This document shows positions 8,096 to 15,933 of a stretch of DNA of 64,000 bases, piece by piece (position 1 is the first letter of the stretch; the number at the start of each line of letters is the position of its first letter). The position numbers were made by a program, and so were the translations under genes. The DNA is from Streptomyces rhizosphaerihabitans (GTDB taxonomy: Bacteria > Actinomycetota > Actinomycetes > Streptomycetales > Streptomycetaceae). The DNA is taken from the NCBI RefSeq assembly GCF_025399795.1, contig NZ_JAODTZ010000008.1, positions 1 to 64,000 on the forward strand, in the 5' to 3' direction. The notes under the pieces are model-generated. The model saw only the letters and a program-made list of their open reading frames with translations. It had not been told where the DNA came from and did no database searches.

Positions 8096-9324
8096 GCGGT
8101 GAAGCCTACGTGCGTGTGCCCGGGCTCCTCCGGAACGCCCGGCTGGGGCTCCCGGGGCCCCGGGACCGTACGGCCGCGGCCGGTGAACAGCCCGCCACGC
8201 GCGCGCGCCACCCGTCCGCCCAGGCGCCGCAGGAAGGACGTCGGCAGGAACACGGCGTCCGCGGCGATCATCGCGAGCGAGAAGAACGGCAGCCCGAGGA
8301 CCACGGCGATCACGGCGTGCTCGGTCATCATGGCCGCCAGCAGGACGTTCTTGACCCGCCGGTTGAACAGGGTGAAGGGGAAGGCGACCTGCACGGCGAC
8401 CGTCCCGTACGTCACCAGCATCACGATCGTGCCGTGCGCGGACAGCAGGCCGGACAGGGCCGGCCACGGCGAGAAGGACTCCAGGTGGAGCGGGTAGTAG
8501 ACGGCGGTGCCGTCCTGCCAGCGCGAGCCCTGGATCTTGTACCAGCCGGCGGTCGCGTAGATCAGGCAGGCCTCGGCCATGATGATCATCAAGGCCGCGT
8601 TGTGCACGAGGTTGGCGACGACGTCCAGCAGGACGCGCGGCTCCGCGGTACGGGCGACCCGGCCGACGGTCCACCACAGGGCCTGCACCGCCCACAGCCC
8701 CCACAGGACCGTGAGCCAGCCGCCCAGGACTCCTCCGTCGATCCGTCCCGCGCCCGTCGCCACCGCCAGTACGGCCCCGAGCCCCGCCCACAGCGCGGGG
8801 CCCCCTCGGTCGGGCCCGGCCCGCTCCCCACGCGCGCGTGCCCCGCGGGCGAGGCGCTCCCGCCGCGCGTCGAGCGACCACACCCGGCCGCAACGGGTGA
8901 ACACGAGATAGATCGACATCAGGTGCAGGACGTTGTCCCCGCCGTCCCCTATGAAGACACTGCGGTTCTGCAGGGACAGCACGCCGATCATGAAGAGCAC
9001 CGACATCGCGCGGGTCCGCCAGCCCACCAGCAGCAGGACGCTGGAGAGGACGGCGAGGGCGTAGACGATCTCGAACCACATCTGGCTGTGGGACCACATC
9101 AGGACGGTGAAGGCGTGGTTGCCCGCGACGAGCCGCTGGGCGAGGTCCCAGCTCCACGGTGCGTCCGGCCCGTACATCTCCTGACGGTGGGGGTACTCGC
9201 GCAGCAGGAACAGCAGCCAGGTGACGGCGAGGCCGATACGGATCACGGCGCTCTGGTACGGGCCGAGGGCGGACTCGGTGACCTTGGCGATGCCGCGCGC
9301 GATCGTCGGAGCGGGTCGGTTCAT
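8092..9324 (-). CDS. HTTM domain membrane protein
   Basis: This polytopic membrane protein of 410 aa has several hydrophobic helices, for example AVIRIGLAVTWLLFLL near the N-terminus and AVIAVVLGLPFFSLAMIAADAVF near the C-terminus. Blocks such as IGDGGDNVLHLMSIYLVFTRCG and IYATAGWYKIQGSRWQDGTAVYYPL are typical of the HTTM family, which is related to vitamin K-dependent gamma-carboxylases. The enzymatic role in bacteria is unknown. The ATG at 9322-9324 overlaps the DUF5819 stop (ATGA), and its own stop overlaps the methyltransferase start. The loop around 8785-8890 is rich in Arg/Ala/Gly and looks poorly constrained. Confidence 0.85.
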   Translation of the reverse strand: MNRPAPTIARGIAKVTESALGPYQSAVIRIGLAVTWLLFLLREYPHRQEMYGPDAPWSWDLAQRLVAGNHAFTVLMWSHSQMWFEIVYALAVLSSVLLLVGWRTRAMSVLFMIGVLSLQNRSVFIGDGGDNVLHLMSIYLVFTRCGRVWSLDARRERLARGARARGERAGPDRGGPALWAGLGAVLAVATGAGRIDGGVLGGWLTVLWGLWAVQALWWTVGRVARTAEPRVLLDVVANLVHNAALMIIMAEACLIYATAGWYKIQGSRWQDGTAVYYPLHLESFSPWPALSGLLSAHGTIVMLVTYGTVAVQVAFPFTLFNRRVKNVLLAAMMTEHAVIAVVLGLPFFSLAMIAADAVFLPTSFLRRLGGRVARARGGLFTGRGRTVPGPREPQPGVPEEPGHTHVGFTA

Positions 9325-10466
9325 CGGGCGCTCGCCTCCGTCAGCCCGTCCGCGCGGTCGCTCTCGGGAACGGCCCACCAGGGCAGCTCACGGACGACGG
9401 GCCGGCCGGACACCTTCTCGTCGCTCCACGCGGGAGGCGGCACGTCGGTGGTGAGGGAGCGGAACTGGACGCGTTCGATGACAGCGCCCTCGCCGCCCGC
9501 GTGCTCGCGGTCGAGGCGCAGCACGCCGATGCGTCGCAGATAACTCTCCGAGAGGTCGCCGCGCAGGCCCACGGGGCGGTTCTCGCCGTCGTGCGTACCG
9601 GCGTAGAAGTCCCAGGCGCGGCGCAGCTCGTTCTGCTGGGTGTGGCTCGGCAGCGGGTTCCCGTCGATGGCGACTCCGTCGAGCGCGGACAGGTCGTACC
9701 AGCCGGTCTCGCGACTGGTGCCGTCCGCGGTACGGACCAGGGCGCGGACCTGGACCGCGATGTCCTGCTGCAACGGATTGGGGGCGAAGAGCTTCCAGTT
9801 CTGCTCGAACTCGGGGTAGATCCATTCGTCGATCGCCCGGCCGTGCTGCTTGGTCACCGTGTTCGAGGGCGCGACATGCAGGAACACCATGCCGAGGTGG
9901 ACACAGGAGGCGACGGCCACGACGGCCAGGGCGAGGGCGGCGGCGATCTGGTAGCGGAGGGAGAGCGCCGCGAGGCCCACGGGGACCTCGGACCCCGGCC
10001 ACGGGACCGCCTCGGACTGCGTCTCCTCGATCTCCACGGGAGCGACCGCCGGGGGCTCGTCCCTCTCGGGCTCCGCGGGAACGACCGCCTCGGGCCCGGT
10101 TCCCCGAGGCTCCGCGGGCGCGACCGCCAGGGGCTCGTCCCCCTCGGACTCGACAGGAGCGACCGTCTCAAGCCCAGACCCCTCGGGATCCGTCCGCTCG
10201 GGATCCGTCTCCTCCGGCTCCGACTCCTCCGGCTCCGACTCAGCAGCGGCGACCGCCTGGGGCTCGGTCCTCTCCGACACCGGCGAAGCAACCCCCTCGG
10301 ACCGCGGATCGTCGGTCGCGAGATCGTCGGCAGCCGACTCGTCGGGTGACGTACTGCCGGTGGTCCCGTCAGGCGCGGCGCTCTCTGACGCGACACCGCC
10401 CGGCGCGGCCCCCTCGGGCGCGCCCGGAACCGGCTCCGGCTCAGCGCCCTCGTCGTTCGCGTCCAT
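9321..10466 (-). CDS. DUF5819 family membrane protein
   Basis: Function is unknown; these proteins are commonly partnered with HTTM proteins. The 381-aa product has a cytoplasmic-looking N-terminal tail of about 170 residues built almost only of Glu, Pro, Ala, Asp and Ser in loose repeats (EPEESEPEETDPERTDPEG). One membrane helix follows (about residues 185-205, YQIAAALALAVVAVASCVHLG), then an external domain with the family hallmark EFEQNWKLFAPNP. It is first in the operon with HTTM and the RNA methyltransferase. The ATG at 10464-10466 follows a GGGGCGGG run; an upstream in-frame GTG would add a basic stretch with no homology signature. Confidence 0.8.
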   Translation of the reverse strand: MDANDEGAEPEPVPGAPEGAAPGGVASESAAPDGTTGSTSPDESAADDLATDDPRSEGVASPVSERTEPQAVAAAESEPEESEPEETDPERTDPEGSGLETVAPVESEGDEPLAVAPAEPRGTGPEAVVPAEPERDEPPAVAPVEIEETQSEAVPWPGSEVPVGLAALSLRYQIAAALALAVVAVASCVHLGMVFLHVAPSNTVTKQHGRAIDEWIYPEFEQNWKLFAPNPLQQDIAVQVRALVRTADGTSRETGWYDLSALDGVAIDGNPLPSHTQQNELRRAWDFYAGTHDGENRPVGLRGDLSESYLRRIGVLRLDREHAGGEGAVIERVQFRSLTTDVPPPAWSDEKVSGRPVVRELPWWAVPESDRADGLTEASAR

Positions 10467-10628
10467 CCCGCCCCGATTCACGATCCCGAATCCGACTGTC
10501 GGCCGCCGGACTGCGGGCACCGTACCGCCACGTCGCACCACACCACGACGTTCGCAAGCGAACCGTACTCAGACCCGGCCGTCCGGCACAGCCCATGTGT
10601 CACCACGGCCATGCCAACGCGCACGAGG

Positions 10629-10696
10629 TTATCCACAGCGGTTGACACCATACGGCGCTCGACCGACCATTGATGCGAGCGGACCGAACGATCGGT
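10629..10696 (+). promoter_or_regulatory. paaABCDE promoter, operator and DnaA 9-mer
   Basis: A perfect -35 TTGACA (10642-10647) is followed 17 bp later by a weak -10 (GACCAT, 10665-10670). The palindrome ACCGAACGATCGGT (10683-10696) sits just downstream, matching ACCGNNCGNNCGGT exactly, where a bound repressor would block the polymerase. A perfect DnaA box TTATCCACA lies at 10629-10637, next to the -35. Confidence 0.6.
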
Positions 10697-10727
10697 CGGT
10701 CGGGAATGAGAGGTCGAGGGGGACCGC

Positions 10728-11768
10728 ATGGCGACAGCATCAGCGCACCACACGGCCCGCGCACAGGCGGACGAAACCGCCGACGAGGCGGCGCGCACAG
10801 CGGCATACGAGGCCGTCTTCGACGCCGCGGTGGCGGCCGACGAACGCATCGAGCCCCGCGACTGGATGCCCGATGCCTACCGCTCCACCCTGGTCCGCCA
10901 GATCGCGCAGCACGCCCACTCCGAGATCATCGGCATGCAGCCGGAGGCCAACTGGATCACGCGCGCGCCCTCGCTGCGCCGCAAGGCGATCCTGATGGCG
11001 AAGGTCCAGGACGAGGCCGGACACGGGCTGTATCTGTACAGCGCGGCCGAGACCCTCGGCGTCGGCCGCGACGAACTGCTGGACAAGCTGCACTCCGGCC
11101 GCCAGAAGTACTCGTCGATCTTCAACTACCCGACGCTGACATGGGCGGACGTCGGCGCCATCGGCTGGCTCGTGGACGGCGCCGCGATCACCAACCAGGT
11201 CCCCCTGTGCCGCTGCTCGTACGGCCCGTACGCGCGCGCGATGGTCCGCGTGTGCAAGGAGGAGTCCTTCCACCAGCGCCAGGGGTACGAGCTGCTGCTG
11301 GCCCTGAGCCAGGGCACCCCCGAGCAGCACGCGATGGCACAGGACGCGGTGGACCGCTGGTGGTGGCCCTCCCTGATGATGTTCGGCCCGCCCGACGACG
11401 AGTCCTCGCACTCCGCCCAGTCGATGGTGTGGAAGATCAAGCGCCATTCGAACGACGAGCTGCGCCAGCGCTTCGTCGACATAGCCGTACCCCAGGCCGA
11501 GTCCCTCGGCCTGACCCTGCCCGACCCCGACCTGGTGTGGAACGAGGAGCGGGGACACCACGACTTCGGCGCCATCGACTGGACGGAGTTCTGGGAGGTC
11601 CTCAAGGGCAACGGCCCGTGCAACGAACAGCGGATCACCCAGCGCCGGCGCGCCCACGAGGAGGGCGCGTGGGTACGGGAGGCGGCCGCGGCGTACGCGG
11701 ACAAGCACACGAGCGGGACCGGCGGCTCCGCGAGCACGACCGGTGAGACAGGAGCGACCCGAGCATGA
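10728..11768 (+). CDS. paaA: 1,2-phenylacetyl-CoA epoxidase, catalytic subunit PaaA
   Basis: This is the di-iron oxygenase subunit that converts phenylacetyl-CoA to the ring 1,2-epoxide. The 346-aa protein shows the ferritin-like helices with metal-ligand motifs [12 protein letters not shown] and [13 protein letters not shown], and the conserved IGMQPEANW block. The purine-rich site GAGGGGGA lies about six bases before the ATG. It heads the five-gene operon paaABCDE; its stop overlaps paaB (ATGA). The C-terminal 15-20 residues are Gly/Ser/Thr-rich and probably disordered. A PaaR-like operator lies 32 bp upstream of the start. Confidence 0.95.
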   Translation: MATASAHHTARAQADETADEAARTAAYEAVFDAAVAADERIEPRDWMPDAYRSTLVRQIAQHAHSEIIGMQPEANWITRAPSLRRKAILMAKVQDEAGHGLYLYSAAETLGVGRDELLDKLHSGRQKYSSIFNYPTLTWADVGAIGWLVDGAAITNQVPLCRCSYGPYARAMVRVCKEESFHQRQGYELLLALSQGTPEQHAMAQDAVDRWWWPSLMMFGPPDDESSHSAQSMVWKIKRHSNDELRQRFVDIAVPQAESLGLTLPDPDLVWNEERGHHDFGAIDWTEFWEVLKGNGPCNEQRITQRRRAHEEGAWVREAAAAYADKHTSGTGGSASTTGETGATRA

Positions 11769-12052
11769 CGAACACCGACTGGCCGCTGTGGGAGGTCTTC
11801 GTGCGCTCGCGCCGCGGACTCTCGCACACCCACGCCGGCAGCCTGCACGCGCCGGACGCCGAGATGGCCCTGCGCAACGCCCGCGATCTGTACACGCGCC
11901 GCGGCGAGGGCGTCTCGATCTGGGTCGTCCCGTCCGCCGCCGTCACGGCCTCCTCGCCCGACGAGAAGGACCCGTTCTTCGAGCCGTCCGCGGACAAGCC
12001 GTACCGGCACCCGACGTTCTACGAGATCCCGGAAGGGGTGAAGCACCTGTGA
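11765..12052 (+). CDS. paaB: 1,2-phenylacetyl-CoA epoxidase subunit PaaB
   Basis: This is a small subunit of the PaaABCE monooxygenase, 95 aa as usual, needed for complex assembly or electron transfer. The family signature [13 protein letters not shown] occurs at residues 5-17, followed by [11 protein letters not shown] and the SIWVVPS strand. It overlaps paaA by four bases at its start (ATGA) and paaC by four at its end (GTGA), so subunit stoichiometry is probably set by translational coupling. Confidence 0.95.
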   Translation: MTNTDWPLWEVFVRSRRGLSHTHAGSLHAPDAEMALRNARDLYTRRGEGVSIWVVPSAAVTASSPDEKDPFFEPSADKPYRHPTFYEIPEGVKHL

Positions 12053-12768
12053 CTCTCACCGTGAACACCGCGGCGGCCCTGGCCCTCGGCGACGACGCCC
12101 TGGTGCTCTCGCACCGCCTGGGGGAGTGGGCGGGCCACGCGCCCGTCCTCGAAGAGGAAGTCGCCCTGGCCAACATCGCGCTGGACCTGCTCGGCCAGGC
12201 CCGCGTGCTGCTGTCCATGGCCGGTGACGAGGACGAGCTGGCGTACCTCCGCGAGGAGCGCGCCTTCCGCAACCTCCAGCTCGTCGAGCAGCCGGGCGGC
12301 GACTTCGCGCACACCATCGCCCGCCAGCTCTACTTCTCCACCTACCAGCGGCTTCTCTACACGCAACTGGCGGCCGGGGAGAGCGAGTTCGCTCCCCTCG
12401 CCGCGAAGGCCGTCAAGGAAGTCGCCTACCACCAGGACCACGCCGAGCAGTGGACGCTGCGCCTGGGCGACGGCACGGACGCCAGCCACGATCGGATGAG
12501 CCGTGCGTGCGAGGCACTGTGGCGCTTCACCGGTGAGATGTTCCAGCCGGTCGAGGGCGTCGACATCGACTGGGAAGGGATGCGGGCCGCCTGGCTGGAG
12601 TCCGTGGGAGCCACCCTGCTCCGTGCCACTCTGTCGGTCCCCGAGGGACCGCAGTCCGGGGCATGGACGGCGGGCGCCGGACGCCAGGGTCTGCACACCG
12701 AGTCCTTCGGACGGATGCTCGCCGAGATGCAGCATCTGCACCGCAGCCACCCGGGGGCGTCATGGTGA
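12049..12768 (+). CDS. paaC: 1,2-phenylacetyl-CoA epoxidase subunit PaaC
   Basis: This is the structural ferritin-like partner of PaaA. The 239-aa protein shows the helical core (LGEWAGHAPVLEEEVALANI, LDLLGQARVLL, VAYHQDHAEQW). The GTG start (12049-12051) was chosen because it lies in the GTGA overlap with the paaB stop and yields the family N-terminus; an in-frame open stretch upstream overlaps paaA/paaB without similarity. The stop overlaps the paaD start region. Confidence 0.93.
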   Translation: MTLTVNTAAALALGDDALVLSHRLGEWAGHAPVLEEEVALANIALDLLGQARVLLSMAGDEDELAYLREERAFRNLQLVEQPGGDFAHTIARQLYFSTYQRLLYTQLAAGESEFAPLAAKAVKEVAYHQDHAEQWTLRLGDGTDASHDRMSRACEALWRFTGEMFQPVEGVDIDWEGMRAAWLESVGATLLRATLSVPEGPQSGAWTAGAGRQGLHTESFGRMLAEMQHLHRSHPGASW

Positions 12769-13295
12769 CGGCGACCGCCCTCGAGGAGGAGCTGCGCAGA
12801 CTGGCCGGCTCCGTGCTCGACCCCGAGCTGCCCGTTCTCACCCTGGACGACCTCGGCGTGCTGCGCGCCGTGCATGTCCGCGGCGAGGACTCCGTCGAGG
12901 TCGAGCTGACCCCGACCTACACCGGCTGTCCGGCCGTCGAGGCCATGTCCATGGACATCGAGCGGGTACTGCACGAGCACGGCATACGCGATGTGTCCGT
13001 GCGTACGGTGCTCAGTCCCGCCTGGTCGACGGACGACATCTCGGACGAAGGCCGCCGCAAACTGCGGGAGTTCGGGATAGCGCCGCCACGCGGCGGGCGT
13101 CCCGCGGGCCCCGTGACGCTCGACCTGGGACCGACCCGGACAGCCGCCACCGAGCCGGAACCGGAGCCCGTCCGCTGCCCGTCCTGCGGATCGGCCGACA
13201 CCGAGTTGCTCAGCCGCTTCTCCTCCACCGCGTGCAAGGCGCTGCGCCGCTGCCTGTCCTGCCGCGAACCGTTCGACCACTTCAAGGAGTTGTGA
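12762..13295 (+). CDS. paaD: Phenylacetate epoxidase maturation protein PaaD
   Basis: PaaD is thought to mature the metal or Fe-S centres of the epoxidase and is not part of the purified complex. The 177-aa product has an N-terminal MIP18/DUF59 domain (about residues 8-95, DPELPVLTLDDLGVLR and TPTYTGCPA). The C-terminus is Cys-rich (CPSCGSADTELLSRF then CKALRRCLSC) and probably binds zinc or a cluster. The ATG at 12762 overlaps paaC by seven bases; the next codon is a GTG (12765) in a GTGA overlap and is an equally good start. Confidence 0.92.
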   Translation: MVTATALEEELRRLAGSVLDPELPVLTLDDLGVLRAVHVRGEDSVEVELTPTYTGCPAVEAMSMDIERVLHEHGIRDVSVRTVLSPAWSTDDISDEGRRKLREFGIAPPRGGRPAGPVTLDLGPTRTAATEPEPEPVRCPSCGSADTELLSRFSSTACKALRRCLSCREPFDHFKEL

Positions 13296-14359
13296 TGGCC
13301 CGCTTCCACCCGCTCCCGGTGGCCGCGGTCGACCGGATCACCGACGACTCCGTGGCCCTGACCTTCGCGGTACCCGCGGAGCTGCGCGAGGACTACCGGC
13401 ACGCCGCCGGCCAGCATCTGGCACTGCGCCGCACGGTCGACGGCACGGAGATACGCCGTACGTACTCCATCTGCTCAACGGCACCCGCGCCCGACGGTGA
13501 GGGGCCGCGCACCCTGCGGGTCGGAGTGCGCCTGGTCGACGGAGGCGCGTTCTCGACGTACGCGCTCAAGGAGATCGCCGTCGGCGACGAGGTGGAGGCG
13601 ATGGTTCCGGCCGGACGCTTCACCCTGGAGCCCACGGCCGGCCTCTACGCGGCGGTGGTGGGCGGCAGCGGGATCACCCCGGTGCTGTCGATCGCCTCGA
13701 CGCTGCTGGCGCGGGAGCCGGATGCCCGGTTCTGCCTGATACGCAGCGACCGTACGTCGGCCTCGACGATGTTCCTGGAGGAGGTCGCCGACCTCAAGGA
13801 CCGCTATCCGCAGCGGTTCCAGCTGGTGACGGCCCTCTCCCGGGAGGAGCAGCAGGCCGGGCTGCCGTCCGGGCGGCTGGACCAGGAGCGGCTGGCCGGG
13901 CTGCTTCCGGCGCTGCTGCCCGTGGACAGGGTGGCGGGATGGTTCCTGTGCGGGCCGATGGGACTCGTCCAGGGGGCCGAACAGGCGCTGCGCGGGCTCG
14001 GGGTGTCCCGGACGCGCATCCACGAGGAGATCTTCCACGTGGATGCCGGCACCACGACCGCTTCCGCCGTACCGGCCCCCGCGCACAGCACGGTGACCGC
14101 ACGGCTCGACGGACGCGGCGGCACCTGGCCCGTCCAGGACGGTGAGTCCCTGCTGGACGCGGTGCTGCGCAACCGTCCGGACGCGCCCTACGCCTGCAAG
14201 GGCGGCGTGTGCGGCACCTGCCGGGCGTTCCTCGTCTCGGGCGAGGTGCGGATGGACCGCAACTTCGCGCTGGAGCCGGAGGAGACGGAGGCCGGGTACG
14301 TACTGGCCTGCCAGTCCCATCCGGCCACGGAGAAGGTGGAGCTGGACTTCGACCGCTGA
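13295..14359 (+). CDS. paaE: 1,2-phenylacetyl-CoA epoxidase reductase PaaE
   Basis: This is the NADPH:ferredoxin-type reductase that feeds electrons to the PaaA di-iron site. The 354-aa protein has a FAD domain (RRTYSICSTAP), an NAD(P) domain (AVVGGSGITPVLSIASTLL and FLCGPMGLV) and a C-terminal plant-type 2Fe-2S domain with the cluster motif CKGGVCGTC plus the distal cysteine in VLACQSHP. Its ATG shares one base with the paaD stop (TGATG). It is the last gene of the operon; the next 430 bp hold repeats and no clear simple hairpin terminator. Confidence 0.95.
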   Translation: MARFHPLPVAAVDRITDDSVALTFAVPAELREDYRHAAGQHLALRRTVDGTEIRRTYSICSTAPAPDGEGPRTLRVGVRLVDGGAFSTYALKEIAVGDEVEAMVPAGRFTLEPTAGLYAAVVGGSGITPVLSIASTLLAREPDARFCLIRSDRTSASTMFLEEVADLKDRYPQRFQLVTALSREEQQAGLPSGRLDQERLAGLLPALLPVDRVAGWFLCGPMGLVQGAEQALRGLGVSRTRIHEEIFHVDAGTTTASAVPAPAHSTVTARLDGRGGTWPVQDGESLLDAVLRNRPDAPYACKGGVCGTCRAFLVSGEVRMDRNFALEPEETEAGYVLACQSHPATEKVELDFDR

Positions 14360-14360
14360 C

Positions 14361-14647
14361 CCCGGCGGTCACGCTTCGACCACCGGGCCCGGCGGTCACG
14401 CTTCGACCACCGGCCCGGTGGGCACGCTTCGACCACCGGCCCGGTGGGCACACTGCGACCGCCCAGCCCGGTTGCCAAGGTGTTGACGGCCGAAGCTCGG
14501 TTGGTACGGCATTGAAGGCCGAGCCCGGCCGGAGAGGTCCCCGACGGCCCGGCCCGGTTGGGGAGGTTGCCAACGGCCAGCCCGTTGGACGGGATGCCGA
14601 CAGCCCAGCCTGTGGGGCAGGGTGCCGACAGCCCAACCCGTGGGCGT
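14361..14647. repeat. Degenerate tandem-repeat array after paaE
   Basis: Four head-to-tail units of 26-27 bp run from 14361 to 14466, each ending in a variant of GCTTCGACCACCGG. About six more diverged units of 26-29 bp, sharing AGCCCGGTTG and CGACGGCC-like cores, run on to 14647. The array has no reading frame with protein character: the frames give only Gly/Thr/Arg-rich repeats. It fills most of the paaE to acyl-CoA dehydrogenase gap (14360-14787). Confidence 0.75.
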
Positions 14648-14702
14648 TGGAACGGCAACTCAGCGCCGCGGCGGGTGACCGATCGTTGGGCGTTCCCTTC
14701 TC

Positions 14703-14718
14703 ATAGAACCTGTTCTAT
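14703..14718. promoter_or_regulatory. KstR-type palindromic operator
   Basis: The string ATAGAACCTGTTCTAT is a perfect inverted repeat with 7-bp arms and a 2-bp centre. It fits the KstR consensus TNNAACNNGTTNNA at every fixed position. A -35-like TTGACG begins two bases downstream (14720-14725). Upstream, ACCGATCG at 14678-14685 is a left half of the PaaR-like motif without a good right half. Confidence 0.6.
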
Positions 14719-14733
14719 CTTGACGCACCGTCA

Positions 14734-14754
14734 GATCAGGCGTCCTGCCTGATC
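14734..14754. promoter_or_regulatory. Second perfect palindrome before acyl-CoA dehydrogenase
   Basis: GATCAGGC and GCCTGATC form 8-bp perfect arms around a 5-bp centre (GTCCT). The site lies 33 bp before the chosen GTG start, downstream of the putative -35. It is typical in size for a dimeric repressor site; the regulator is not identifiable here. Confidence 0.5.
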
Positions 14755-14787
14755 GTTGGTCCGGTGCGTGTGCGGGAGGACGGGATC

Positions 14788-15921
14788 GTGGACTTCACCT
14801 TCACCGAGGAGCAGCAGGCGGCGGTCGAGGCGGCGCAGGCGGTGTTCGCCGGGGTCTCCCCGGACGCGGTGCCCAGCCCCGCGCTCACCGCAGGCGCCGT
14901 CGCCGAGGACTTCGACCGGGCCCTGTGGGCGAGGCTCGCGGACGCGGACCTGCTGAGCCTGCTGCTCGACGAGGAGTCCGGCGGGGCGGGCCTCGACGCG
15001 GTCGCGCTGTGTCTCGTACTGCGGGAGTCGGCGAAGGTGCTGGCACGGGTGCCGTTGCTGGAGAACAGCGCGGCTACGGCGGCCGTACAGCGCTACGGCG
15101 GCCAGGAGTTGAGGACACAGCTGTCGGAGCCGGCCGGCCGGGGCGAGCTCGTGCTGACCGTCGCCGCCAACGGCAGGACCGGTCACGACCCGGCCGAACT
15201 CGCCGTGACCGCGCGGCAGGACGGCGCGGTGTGGGTGCTGGACGGTGTGCAGACGGCCGTCCCCTGGGCCTGCAATGCCGACTTCATCGTCGTCCCCGCG
15301 CACACCGACGCCGACCGGACCGTGCTCGCCCTGGTTCCCCGCGACCACGAAGGGGCGGTCCTCGCCGAGCAGATCTCCACGACCGGTGAGCGGCTCGGTG
15401 AGCTGCGGCTGGAGTCCGCCCGGATCGCCCCCCGGCATGTCATCGACGCGGAGGGTGCATGGGAGTGGCTGCGCGACCTGCTGGCCACCGGCACATGTGC
15501 GCTGGCACTCGGGCTCGGGGAGGAAGTGCTCCGGATGACGAGCGCGTACACGAGCAGGAGGGAGCAGTTCGGGTTCCCGGTCGCCACGTTCCAGGCGGTC
15601 GCCGTGCAGGCCGCCGACCGCTATGTCGACCTGCGCGCGATGGAGGCCACGCTCTGGCAGGCCGCATGGCGGATCGGCACGGGCGCCGATGGCGCTCTCC
15701 CGGCCTGCGGCGACGTGGCCGTCGCCAAGATCTGGGCGTCCGAGGGGGTACGCCGGGTCGTGCAGACCGCCCAGCATCTGCACGGAGGGTTCGGCGCCGA
15801 CACCGAGTACGCGCTGCACCGGTACCACGCCTGGGCCAAGCACCTGGAACTGTCACTCGGCCCGGCGGCGGCACACGAAGAGGCCCTCGGCGATCTGCTG
15901 GCGGCGCACTCCCTGGGGTGA
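14788..15921 (+). CDS. Acyl-CoA dehydrogenase (FadE family)
   Basis: This FAD-dependent enzyme forms the alpha,beta double bond in an acyl-CoA. The 377-aa protein has the three-domain ACAD layout, with C-terminal blocks TSRREQFGFPVATFQAVA and QHLHGGFGADTEYALHRYHAW resembling the actinobacterial FadE proteins that act on steroid side-chain or ring-derived CoA esters. The GTG at 14788 was chosen because GGGAGGA lies seven bases upstream; an upstream in-frame GTG at 14764 has no such site. The KstR-type operator supports a link to sterol or long-chain acyl metabolism; the true substrate is unknown. The gene appears monocistronic and converges on the rhodanese gene. Confidence 0.85.
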   Translation: MDFTFTEEQQAAVEAAQAVFAGVSPDAVPSPALTAGAVAEDFDRALWARLADADLLSLLLDEESGGAGLDAVALCLVLRESAKVLARVPLLENSAATAAVQRYGGQELRTQLSEPAGRGELVLTVAANGRTGHDPAELAVTARQDGAVWVLDGVQTAVPWACNADFIVVPAHTDADRTVLALVPRDHEGAVLAEQISTTGERLGELRLESARIAPRHVIDAEGAWEWLRDLLATGTCALALGLGEEVLRMTSAYTSRREQFGFPVATFQAVAVQAADRYVDLRAMEATLWQAAWRIGTGADGALPACGDVAVAKIWASEGVRRVVQTAQHLHGGFGADTEYALHRYHAWAKHLELSLGPAAAHEEALGDLLAAHSLG

Positions 15922-15933
15922 GCGTGCCGTCGG

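Noticed and set aside
14361..14647. Possible CRISPR array
   Set aside because: Units are contiguous and diverged, with no unique spacers between constant repeats, and no cas genes are present.
14209..14706. Reading frames through the repeat array after paaE
   Set aside because: They translate the DNA repeat itself (Gly/Thr/Pro/Arg units) and change character with each frame.
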